The position numbers were made by a program, and so were the translations under genes. A stretch of DNA of 6,347 nt from SIG450 sp045658425 (GTDB lineage Bacteria > Bacillota > Clostridia > UMGS1840 > HGM11507). How positions within the stretch are numbered: the first letter of the stretch is position 1; every line of letters starts with the position of its first letter. Of this stretch, positions 1 to 5,501 are shown in pieces. The stretch spans positions 1-6,347 of the forward strand of contig JAZOVB010000117.1 in the NCBI GenBank assembly GCA_045658425.1, written 5' to 3'. Below the pieces are notes generated by a model. It saw only the letters and a program-made list of their open reading frames with translations. It searched no databases and had not been told where the DNA came from.

Positions 1-177
1 GCGTTTAAGGTCGAAGAGTTTTAAAATAGAAAATTTTCGTATAGTACAAAGAAAATACAAGAATAATACCTTCGTATATTTGCAGTATTTTCTGCAGTAA
101 TGTCGGAAATTTGCATTTTCAAACCGTGTGTAATTCGGATCTCCGATGGCTAATTTTAAGAAAATGTTAAAATAACC
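1..177. other. Structured AT-rich intergenic stretch, possible dispersed element
   Basis: No convincing gene lies here. The first frame reads seven sense codons (AFKVEEF) and a TAA at 22-24, which could be the tail of a gene entering from the left, but this is too short to judge. GAAAATAC at 51-58 can pair with GTATTTTC at 85-92, with an inner ATAC/GTAT pairing (66-69 with 74-77) around a CTTC loop. TGCAG at 81-85 can instead pair with CTGCA at 92-96 around a TATTTT loop, and these two folds exclude each other. TCGGA at 135-139 faces TCCGA at 142-146, and a second TCGGA at 103-107 could compete for it. No T-tract follows any of these, so a simple terminator is unlikely. The build suggests a dispersed intergenic repeat or a small structured element. 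That is inference, because only one copy is visible. Confidence 0.3.
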
Positions 178-206
178 TTGCTCTTTTTATCAAAATACAT
201 TATAAT
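178..206 (+). promoter_or_regulatory. Sigma-A type promoter of the NSS transporter gene
   Basis: A perfect TATAAT -10 box lies at 201-206. A weak -35 (TTGCTC, 178-183, matching only the TTG of the consensus) lies exactly 17 nt upstream. Transcription would begin near 213, leaving a leader of roughly 28 nt before the ATG at 241. That is too short for a riboswitch or attenuator, so any control would act at initiation. Confidence 0.65.
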
Positions 207-225
207 AGTTACATTATGCATAAAA

Positions 226-232
226 AAGGGGA
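226..232 (+). promoter_or_regulatory. Ribosome binding site that fixes the start at 241
   Basis: AAGGGGA lies 8 nt before the ATG at 241. An in-frame TTG at 178 would give a longer protein, but that codon coincides with the -35 box and lies upstream of the predicted transcript start, so the ATG at 241 is the supported start. Confidence 0.75.
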
Positions 233-240
233 TAAAAATT

Positions 241-1599
241 ATGGAAAACAAAAAAAGAGACAGCTTTACCGGTAAGCTTGGATTTGTTCTTGCAGCAGCC
301 GGTTCAGCGGTAGGGCTTGGAAATATATGGAGATTTCCATATCTTGCGGCAAAATACGGAGGAGGTATATTCCTGCTTGTGTATTTGTGCCTTGTTATAT
401 CATTTGGCTTTGCTCTTATGGTAGGGGAAATTGCACTGGGCAGAAAAACCGGCTTAAGTGCCATCGGTGCATTTAAAAAACTTAATTCAAAATATGCATT
501 TATCGGCTATATAGCGGCACTCGTTCCCGTTATTATTCTTCCTTATTATTCGGTAATAGGCGGCTGGGTTTTAAAGTATCTGTCTGTGTTTTTATCAGGC
601 TTTGGCAGTGCGGCGGCAAACGATGCATTTTTCGGAGGCTTTATAACAAGTGCTATGGAGCCTGTTAACTGGTTCTTTATATTTATGACTGTTACAGCAG
701 TAATTGTTATCTTTGGCGTTCAGAATGGTATTGAGAGCGTAAGTAAGGTAATGATGCCCGTGCTTGTAGGGCTATCAATAGTAATTGCAGGATATTCAAT
801 TTGTATTCCGGGAGCTATGGAGGGTGTGTTATATTACATACTCCCCGATTTCTCAAAATTCTCTATTTCAACCGTTCTTGGTGCTATGGGGCAGATGTTC
901 TATTCAATGTCTCTTGCAATGGGTATTATGATTACCTATGGCTCATATATGAAAAAGGATGTTTCGTTAGAGGGTTCGGTAAAGCAAATTGAATGGTTTG
1001 ATACAGGTATCGCATTTTTAGCAGGTCTTATGATTATCCCTGCAACCTATGCCTTTTCAGGCGGTGATCCTGCGGCATTGGGTAAAGGCCCGAGCCTTAT
1101 GTTTGTTGCATTACCTAAAATATTCGATACAATGTGGATGGGGCATATAATCGGTACAGCTTTTTTTGTACTTGTGCTTCTGGCAGCATTAACCTCATCA
1201 ATATCTCTTATGGAAACAGTTGTATCTATCCTTTGCGATAAGATGAAAATCAATAGAATTCTTTCCTGCGTTATCGTATATGTATTCTCACTTGCACTTG
1301 GTCTTGTATCCTGCTTCGGGTACAGTATCTGGTCCGATGTAACCATTATCGGAATGCAGTTCTTAGACCTGTTTGACTTTGCTTCAAACAGTGTAATAAT
1401 GCCGATAGTTGCACTTTTAACCTGTTTGTTTATAGGATATATAATCAAGCCTAAAACACTTGTTGAAGAAATTGAGATTACAGGTAAATTCAAACGCGAA
1501 AAGCTGTTTACAATTATGATTAAATATATTGCTCCCGTGCTGGTAGTATTAATACTTTTAACATCAGTGCTTGAAGCATTCGGAATATTTAAAATATAA
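241..1599 (+). CDS. Sodium-dependent transporter, NSS (SLC6/SNF) family
   Basis: Complete 452-residue membrane protein that should import a small solute, most likely an amino acid, driven by the sodium gradient (LeuT fold). The family signature is clear in TM1: GSAVGLGN at 21-28, then WRFPY and the KYGGG turn into TM2. Compared with LeuT from memory, the Na2-site residues are kept (Gly21, Val24, and Ala315, Thr318, Ser319 in the AALTSS motif of TM8). The Na1 site has Ala23 and Asn28, Ser222 in place of Thr254, and probably Asp254 in place of Asn286. Asp at that place also occurs, as I recall, in the bacterial homologue MhsT. I count about 11 hydrophobic segments (roughly 16-36, 40-62, 86-115, 144-160, 166-185, 208-235, 252-274, 303-328, 338-360, 375-402, 424-446), as expected for bacterial members lacking TM12. 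The unwound TM6 reads FYSMSLAMG. The substrate cannot be told from sequence. It is transcribed alone and converges on the SulP gene. Confidence 0.93.
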   Translation: MENKKRDSFTGKLGFVLAAAGSAVGLGNIWRFPYLAAKYGGGIFLLVYLCLVISFGFALMVGEIALGRKTGLSAIGAFKKLNSKYAFIGYIAALVPVIILPYYSVIGGWVLKYLSVFLSGFGSAAANDAFFGGFITSAMEPVNWFFIFMTVTAVIVIFGVQNGIESVSKVMMPVLVGLSIVIAGYSICIPGAMEGVLYYILPDFSKFSISTVLGAMGQMFYSMSLAMGIMITYGSYMKKDVSLEGSVKQIEWFDTGIAFLAGLMIIPATYAFSGGDPAALGKGPSLMFVALPKIFDTMWMGHIIGTAFFVLVLLAALTSSISLMETVVSILCDKMKINRILSCVIVYVFSLALGLVSCFGYSIWSDVTIIGMQFLDLFDFASNSVIMPIVALLTCLFIGYIIKPKTLVEEIEITGKFKREKLFTIMIKYIAPVLVVLILLTSVLEAFGIFKI

Positions 1600-1608
1600 G
1601 ATAAAAAA

Positions 1609-1637
1609 ATCAGGGGTGTTTAAGGCCACAACCTGAT
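1609..1637 (+). terminator. Weak hairpin after the NSS gene, possible terminator
   Basis: ATCAGG (1609-1614) pairs with CCTGAT (1632-1637), with a short inner GTG/CAC match (1616-1618 with 1627-1629), ten nucleotides after the stop codon. The following bases (aaggcagttttgg) hold only a four-T run, starting about eight bases past the stem. It is a poor intrinsic terminator, and the stronger hairpin downstream may do the work. Confidence 0.3.
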
Positions 1638-1683
1638 AAGGCAGTTTTGGTTTTGAAGCCATATTTTTCATTTATACTGCATC

Positions 1684-1729
1684 AAAAAATGGGGTATTTA
1701 AAAAGTTTCGGCTTTTTAAATACCCCATT
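1684..1729 (-). terminator. Strong intrinsic terminator between convergent genes
   Basis: A perfect 18-bp stem pairs 1688-1705 with 1712-1729 around a 6-nt loop (TTTCGG on the + strand). The stem holds a GGGG/CCCC block and an AT-rich upper part. Read on the minus strand, the hairpin begins 6 nt after the SulP stop codon and ends in a six-T run (complement of 1684-1689), the standard intrinsic layout. On the + strand only a mixed ATTTATT tract follows, so termination of NSS transcripts here is possible but weaker. Confidence 0.87.
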
Positions 1730-1735
1730 AATTTA

Positions 1736-3388
1736 TTATCTTTTAGCTTTTATCTTTTTGTTTAATTCAACAATGCTTTCTGCCTCAATGTACGCTTCAT
1801 CTATTGTGTCAAAGAACATTTCTTTCTTTATACCCTCATATCCGCCTAAATTGGATATTATCTTCAAAGGCTGTTCCTGAACTCCTGCAAACATAGGTAA
1901 GATATGCTCTGCACGGCATCTTTTTTCAATCTTTGTTAAAGCATCATGTGCAGTTGCATCCATAACAGTCATTTTTGACATATCGAAAATAACAATATTT
2001 AATTTGGTATTTATATCACCTAAAACATCAATAAAGGTACTTGCCGCACCAAAGAATAAAGGACCGTTTATTTCATAAATCATAATTCTGTCATTTTTGT
2101 ATTTATCATTATCTATAACAGTGCTTTCTTTAACGGTGGTATTTTCTGAAACCTTCATAACTATAAGGACTAAAGCAAGAATCATACCGATTTCAATAGC
2201 AACAACAAGATCGAAAATAACGGTTAAAATAAAAGTAACCATCATAACTAAAGCATCACTCTTTGAGGATTTTAAAAGTGTTTTCATTGACTTTATTTCG
2301 GCCATATTATAAGATACAACAACTAAAATACCTGCCAGAGTTGACATTGGAATAAGCTTTGCATAAGGCATAAATATAAGCATTATAAGGAATAGGGTAA
2401 CAGCGTGAATAATACCGGCCATAGGAGTTTTTCCGCCGTTTTTGATATTTGCTGCAGTTCTTGCAATAGCCCCTGTTGCAGGTATTCCTCCAAAGAATGA
2501 AACTGCAACATTTGCAATACCCTGACCGATAAGCTCTGCATTGGAGTCATGTTTTTTTCCTGTCATTCCGTCTGCAACAACAGCGGAAAGAAGAGACTCA
2601 ATTGCCGCTAAAAGTGCGATAGTAAAGGCAGGGGATAAAAGGCTTAAAATTTTATCAACACTAAATGCAGGCAGAGTAGGAACAGGAAGCTTTCCTGAAA
2701 TTTCTCCGAACTGTGTTTCAATAGTGTTAACAGGGATTTTAAATATAATAACAATAGCTGTGGTTACAATAAGTGCAATTAAAGAGCCTGGAATTTTCTT
2801 ATTAATTTTCGGCCATAAAAATGAAATTGCTATTGTAAGAATTCCGATAAATGCCGCCCACCAGTTGATGTTTGAAAGATTGGCAAAATATGCCCCCCAC
2901 TTAGGAATAAATTCCGATGGGATATTGGCAATGTTAAGTCCTAATAAATCATTTACCTGAGTAGACATAAGGGTAAGTGCAATACCTGTTGTAAATCCTA
3001 CTGTAATGGTATAAGGTATGTATTTAATAACATTTCCGAGCTTGAATATACCAAATAGTATTAAGAATACTCCCGCCATAAGTGTGGAAATAATAAGGCC
3101 GTCAATTCCATACCCTGCAATAATTCCGCAGATGATTACAACAAATGCACCGGTAGGTCCGCCAATCTGCACATCACTTCCTCCAAAGAAAGAAATACAA
3201 AAACCTGCAATAAATGCGGTAATAAGTCCCTTTTCAGGGGATACTCCCGAGGAAATCGCAAGTGCGATGGAAAGGGGAAGTGCAATGATTGCAACAATAA
3301 TACCCGCAATTAAATCCTTAAGCCAGGTGCCTTTTTTAAAATACCCCGGCAAATCTTTGAAAACCCCGAAGGATTTTGGTTGATACAT
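1736..3388 (-). CDS. SulP-family anion transporter with C-terminal STAS domain
   Basis: Complete 550-residue inner-membrane protein of the SulP/SLC26 family, carrying an inorganic or organic anion (sulfate, bicarbonate or dicarboxylate in known relatives; this substrate cannot be assigned). The transport domain spans about 20-412. It opens with a short cytoplasmic segment (KDLIAGIIVAI), has the TM3 motif GGPTGAF (76-82), the KLGNVIKYIPYTITVGFTTG stretch (116-135), the ESLLSAVVAD block (264-273) and the GGIPATGAIARTAAN loop (300-314), all family hallmarks. The STAS domain occupies about 434-545. Its conserved loop reads FDMSKMTVMDATAHDAL, with Asp477-Ala478-Thr479 where SpoIIAA-type proteins carry D-S-S; Thr479 aligns with the phosphorylated serine. 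Length is normal for a SulP-STAS protein. It lies 21 nt downstream of the cysteine-cluster gene, with its own strong RBS, and ends at the strong terminator, so it is probably the second gene of a two-gene operon. Confidence 0.95.
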   Translation of the reverse strand: MYQPKSFGVFKDLPGYFKKGTWLKDLIAGIIVAIIALPLSIALAISSGVSPEKGLITAFIAGFCISFFGGSDVQIGGPTGAFVVIICGIIAGYGIDGLIISTLMAGVFLILFGIFKLGNVIKYIPYTITVGFTTGIALTLMSTQVNDLLGLNIANIPSEFIPKWGAYFANLSNINWWAAFIGILTIAISFLWPKINKKIPGSLIALIVTTAIVIIFKIPVNTIETQFGEISGKLPVPTLPAFSVDKILSLLSPAFTIALLAAIESLLSAVVADGMTGKKHDSNAELIGQGIANVAVSFFGGIPATGAIARTAANIKNGGKTPMAGIIHAVTLFLIMLIFMPYAKLIPMSTLAGILVVVSYNMAEIKSMKTLLKSSKSDALVMMVTFILTVIFDLVVAIEIGMILALVLIVMKVSENTTVKESTVIDNDKYKNDRIMIYEINGPLFFGAASTFIDVLGDINTKLNIVIFDMSKMTVMDATAHDALTKIEKRCRAEHILPMFAGVQEQPLKIISNLGGYEGIKKEMFFDTIDEAYIEAESIVELNKKIKAKR

Positions 3389-3396
3389 TTAAAATG

Positions 3397-3402
3397 CCTC
3401 CT
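3397..3402 (-). promoter_or_regulatory. Consensus ribosome binding site of the SulP gene
   Basis: AGGAGG on the minus strand (CCTCCT on +) lies 8 nt before the ATG at 3388. It sits in the 21-nt gap after the upstream stop codon, so SulP can be translated independently of its operon partner. Confidence 0.85.
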
Positions 3403-3409
3403 TAGTATA

Positions 3410-3991
3410 TTAATTATTTAAAATTTGTTCTAAAACAGTGTTTACCTTGTCAACCGCAATGGGAAGACTTAGATTACATTCATCACATATAATATAAATG
3501 GACTTTTCATTATACGCTACCGAATAAGACCCCTTACAGTCGCAAAATCTTATTTTGTCAGGCTCTGAATAAACTATTCTGCTTAATTTGACAATTCCCT
3601 CAAGATTATTAAGGTCAACAGGATATTCAAAATCCTGACTTTCGCCTACTGTTTCTTCAATATATTCCGTTACTCTTTTTTCTAAAATCCCTTTTTTCCC
3701 CACGAAGAAAACCTCAGCCTCATAATGAGGACAGGAAAAAGAAAAAACATCCTCGGAAAAAAATTGAGTAAAAGGAATTGTGTATGAATGGTTTGACTGA
3801 CAAACAGGGCAAAAAAATTCTACCTTGAATGTTTTGTTTGAATTTTTGGTAATTGTAAGCTTACTTTCGTTACAATGGCATATATATTCTCTCTGCCTTG
3901 TTCCTGAAAAATCGAAAAATGTTATATCCTTGAATTCATAATCCTGACAGGAGTGGCAAAGATATGCAATCTGTGTATTATCCGTTATCAT
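3410..3991 (-). CDS. Uncharacterised cysteine-cluster (zinc-ribbon-like) protein
   Basis: 193-residue protein that I do not recognise. It has no signal peptide or membrane segment, so it is probably cytoplasmic. Ten of its eleven cysteines fall in paired knuckles: Cys12-x2-Cys15 with Cys38-x-Cys40; Cys61-x2-Cys64 with the lone Cys87 in CPH (His68 or His89 may be the fourth ligand); and Cys150-x-Cys152 with Cys169-x2-Cys172. Each set can form one zinc-ribbon or rubredoxin-like site, giving three metal sites. The first and third sets mirror each other (CxxC..CxC, then CxC..CxxC). A polar, acidic linker (about 100-145) separates the second and third. The start at 3991 is chosen because AAAGGAG lies 7 nt upstream and the predicted transcript starts near 4017; the longer in-frame start at 4018 would lie at or before that point and lacks an RBS. 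It is the first gene of an operon with the SulP transporter. Metal binding is inferred from cysteine spacing, and no function is assigned. Confidence 0.8.
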   Translation of the reverse strand: MITDNTQIAYLCHSCQDYEFKDITFFDFSGTRQREYICHCNESKLTITKNSNKTFKVEFFCPVCQSNHSYTIPFTQFFSEDVFSFSCPHYEAEVFFVGKKGILEKRVTEYIEETVGESQDFEYPVDLNNLEGIVKLSRIVYSEPDKIRFCDCKGSYSVAYNEKSIYIICDECNLSLPIAVDKVNTVLEQILNN

Positions 3992-3998
3992 AATATTT

Positions 3999-4005
3999 CT
4001 CCTTT
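3999..4005 (-). promoter_or_regulatory. Ribosome binding site that fixes the start at 3991
   Basis: AAAGGAG on the minus strand, 7 nt before the ATG (complement of 3989-3991). It lies inside the longer reading frame that could begin at 4018, and so argues for the shorter protein. Confidence 0.8.
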
Positions 4006-4023
4006 GCAAAAGCACCAAATTTT

Positions 4024-4052
4024 ATTATACAATATCTTTAAGGAAAAATCAA
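4024..4052 (-). promoter_or_regulatory. Sigma-A promoter of the cysteine-cluster/SulP operon
   Basis: On the minus strand, TTGATT (4052-4047) and TATAAT (4029-4024) are separated by exactly 17 nt: a perfect -10 and a 4/6 -35. Transcription would start near 4017, giving a leader of about 25 nt. No operator-like inverted repeat is obvious across it. It diverges from the murD promoter with the two -10 boxes about 70 nt apart. Confidence 0.75.
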
Positions 4053-4076
4053 TATATTAAAAAATATAAAAAACCC

Positions 4077-4105
4077 TTTATTTTCAGAATATATTATAGT
4101 ATAAT
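4077..4105 (+). promoter_or_regulatory. Probable sigma-A promoter of murD
   Basis: TATAAT at 4100-4105 is a perfect -10 box. The hexamer 17 nt upstream (TTTATT, 4077-4082) is a poor -35. The start point would be near 4112, leaving about 25 nt before the TTG start codon. The surrounding sequence is very AT-rich, so other -10-like hexamers are possible. Confidence 0.5.
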
Positions 4106-4123
4106 AATAAGATAGAAAACCGA

Positions 4124-4127
4124 GAGG
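4124..4127 (+). promoter_or_regulatory. Ribosome binding site that favours a TTG start for murD
   Basis: GAGG ends directly against an ATG at 4128, leaving no spacing, so that ATG cannot easily use it. The in-frame TTG at 4137 lies 9 nt downstream, an ordinary distance. The purine-rich core and following TGAT resemble the anti-SD complement (GGAGGTGAT with one inserted base). Confidence 0.65.
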
Positions 4128-4136
4128 ATGATAATC

Positions 4137-5501
4137 TTGTTTGAAAACTTTAATGATTTTATAAATCAGATGAACGGCAAAACAGTTAATGTTGTGGGAC
4201 TTGGCGTAAGTAATAAGCCTCTTATTGAAATCCTTATAAAAGCAGGAGCAAAGGTTATAGGCAGAGACGGGAATAAGGATGCGTCTGTCCCTTATGATAT
4301 AGAATTAAAATTAGGTGATAATTATCTTGATGACCTTTATGGTGACTATATTTTTAAATCACCAGGTATAAGGCCGGATTTAAAAGCTTTTAATGACTTT
4401 ACCCAAAAAGGCGGAAAGCTTTTATCTGAAATGGAAGTTTTTTTTGATATATGCCCCTGTAAAATAATAGGTGTAACGGGAAGTGACGGAAAAACTACTA
4501 CAACTACTCTCATTTCAGAATTTCTTAAGGCGGAAGGGTATAAGGTTCATATCGGCGGTAATATCGGGAAGCCTCTTTTGGCTGAAACCCAGTTTATGAG
4601 TCAGGATGATATCTGTGTGGTTGAGCTTTCAAGCTTCCAGCTTATGACTATGAAAAAATCACCGGATATATCGGTTATAACCAATATGACCCCGAATCAC
4701 CTTGACTATCATATAGATTTTAATGAATATGTTGATGCAAAGCTTAATATATGTAAATTTCAGAAAAAAAACAGTGTTGTGGTACTTAATGCGGATGATG
4801 AAGAAACTTTAAAAAGGATACCGGAAATAAAAAGTAATATAAGATATTTCTCCTTGAACGGTAAAAAAGACGGAATGTATTATGAAAACGGCGGAATATA
4901 TTGTGACGGAGAAGAGTTTCTTAAAATAAGTGATATAAAAATTCCCGGTATGCATAATGTTGCAAACTTTATGACCGCCTTTATGGCTGTTAAGGATTTT
5001 GTAAAAAAAGAAACTCTTATAAATGTTGCGAAGGAATTTGAGGGAGTTGCCCACCGTATCGAGTTTGTTGCTGAAATAAACGGTGTAAAATATTATAACG
5101 ACTCTATTGCTTCAAGTCCAACGAGAACAAAGGCTTGTCTTAATGCCTTTTATTCTCAGGGGAAAAAAATAATTTTAATTGCAGGGGGCAAGGATAAAAA
5201 TCTTGATTTTTCAGATTTCGGCAAAGAAATAGTGGAAAAAGCGAAAAAGCTATACCTTGTGGGACATCTTGAAAATCCTTCCATAAATACTGCTGAAACA
5301 ATAAAAAAATCTGTGGAAATGGTTGACAAAAACTTCCCGGTGGAAATTTTATATACATTAAAAGAAACTGTGGAAAAAATAAAACAGGAAGCCGAGCCGG
5401 GTGATATAGCAGTATTATCACCTGCAAGTACCAGTTTTGATAAATATAAGAATTTTGAAGTAAGAGGAAATCATTTTAAGGAATGCGTGAAAAATGGATA
5501 A
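4137..5501 (+). CDS. murD: UDP-N-acetylmuramoylalanine--D-glutamate ligase
   Basis: Cytoplasmic ATP-dependent ligase that adds D-glutamate to UDP-MurNAc-L-Ala in peptidoglycan precursor synthesis. With the TTG start it has 454 residues, normal for MurD. Domain 1 (about 1-105) has the Rossmann-like loop GLGVSNK (21-27). Domain 2 (about 106-308) has the P-loop GVTGSDGKTTT (112-122, Asp where many homologues have Asn), the ELSSFQL motif (Glu163), NMTPNHLDYH (183-192) and Lys202 in YVDAKLN, at the place of the carbamylated lysine. Domain 3 (about 309-454) follows GVAHRIE (303-309) and holds NDSIASSPTRT (321-331), GGKDKNLDF (350-358) and SPASTSFDKY (428-437), which bind the amino-acid substrate and ATP. 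An ATG three codons earlier abuts the RBS and is less likely. The 3' end overlaps the next gene by 8 nt, which implies coupled translation. The usual dcw neighbours (mraY, ftsW, murG) are absent on either side. Confidence 0.96.
   Translation: MFENFNDFINQMNGKTVNVVGLGVSNKPLIEILIKAGAKVIGRDGNKDASVPYDIELKLGDNYLDDLYGDYIFKSPGIRPDLKAFNDFTQKGGKLLSEMEVFFDICPCKIIGVTGSDGKTTTTTLISEFLKAEGYKVHIGGNIGKPLLAETQFMSQDDICVVELSSFQLMTMKKSPDISVITNMTPNHLDYHIDFNEYVDAKLNICKFQKKNSVVVLNADDEETLKRIPEIKSNIRYFSLNGKKDGMYYENGGIYCDGEEFLKISDIKIPGMHNVANFMTAFMAVKDFVKKETLINVAKEFEGVAHRIEFVAEINGVKYYNDSIASSPTRTKACLNAFYSQGKKIILIAGGKDKNLDFSDFGKEIVEKAKKLYLVGHLENPSINTAETIKKSVEMVDKNFPVEILYTLKETVEKIKQEAEPGDIAVLSPASTSFDKYKNFEVRGNHFKECVKNG

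Noticed and set aside
1..153. Uninterrupted minus-strand reading frame of about 51 codons, running off the left edge
   Set aside because: It has no start codon or RBS in the window and overlaps the hairpin-rich stretch. Its translation (LAIGDPNYTRFENANF...) matches no domain I know, so it is more likely a chance open frame within a repeat-like element.
178..240. N-terminal extension of the NSS transporter from a TTG at 178
   Set aside because: The TTG coincides with the -35 box and lies upstream of the predicted transcript start. A good RBS and the conserved family N-terminus support the ATG at 241.
1047..1493. 148-codon minus-strand frame opposite the NSS gene
   Set aside because: It is antisense to a clearly conserved transporter and shows no domain or RBS. 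It is a shadow of the real frame.
2541..3383. Plus-strand frames (2541-2960 and 3018-3383) opposite the SulP gene
   Set aside because: They are antisense shadows of a complete SulP protein, with no recognisable domain of their own.
3992..4018. Nine-residue N-terminal extension of the cysteine-cluster protein
   Set aside because: The longer start has no RBS and lies at the predicted transcription start, and the RBS at 3999-4005 serves the ATG at 3991.
4019..4136. Possible riboswitch or operator between the divergent promoters
   Set aside because: Both predicted leaders are only about 25 nt long and no convincing inverted repeat overlaps either promoter; the AT-rich runs look like ordinary promoter DNA.
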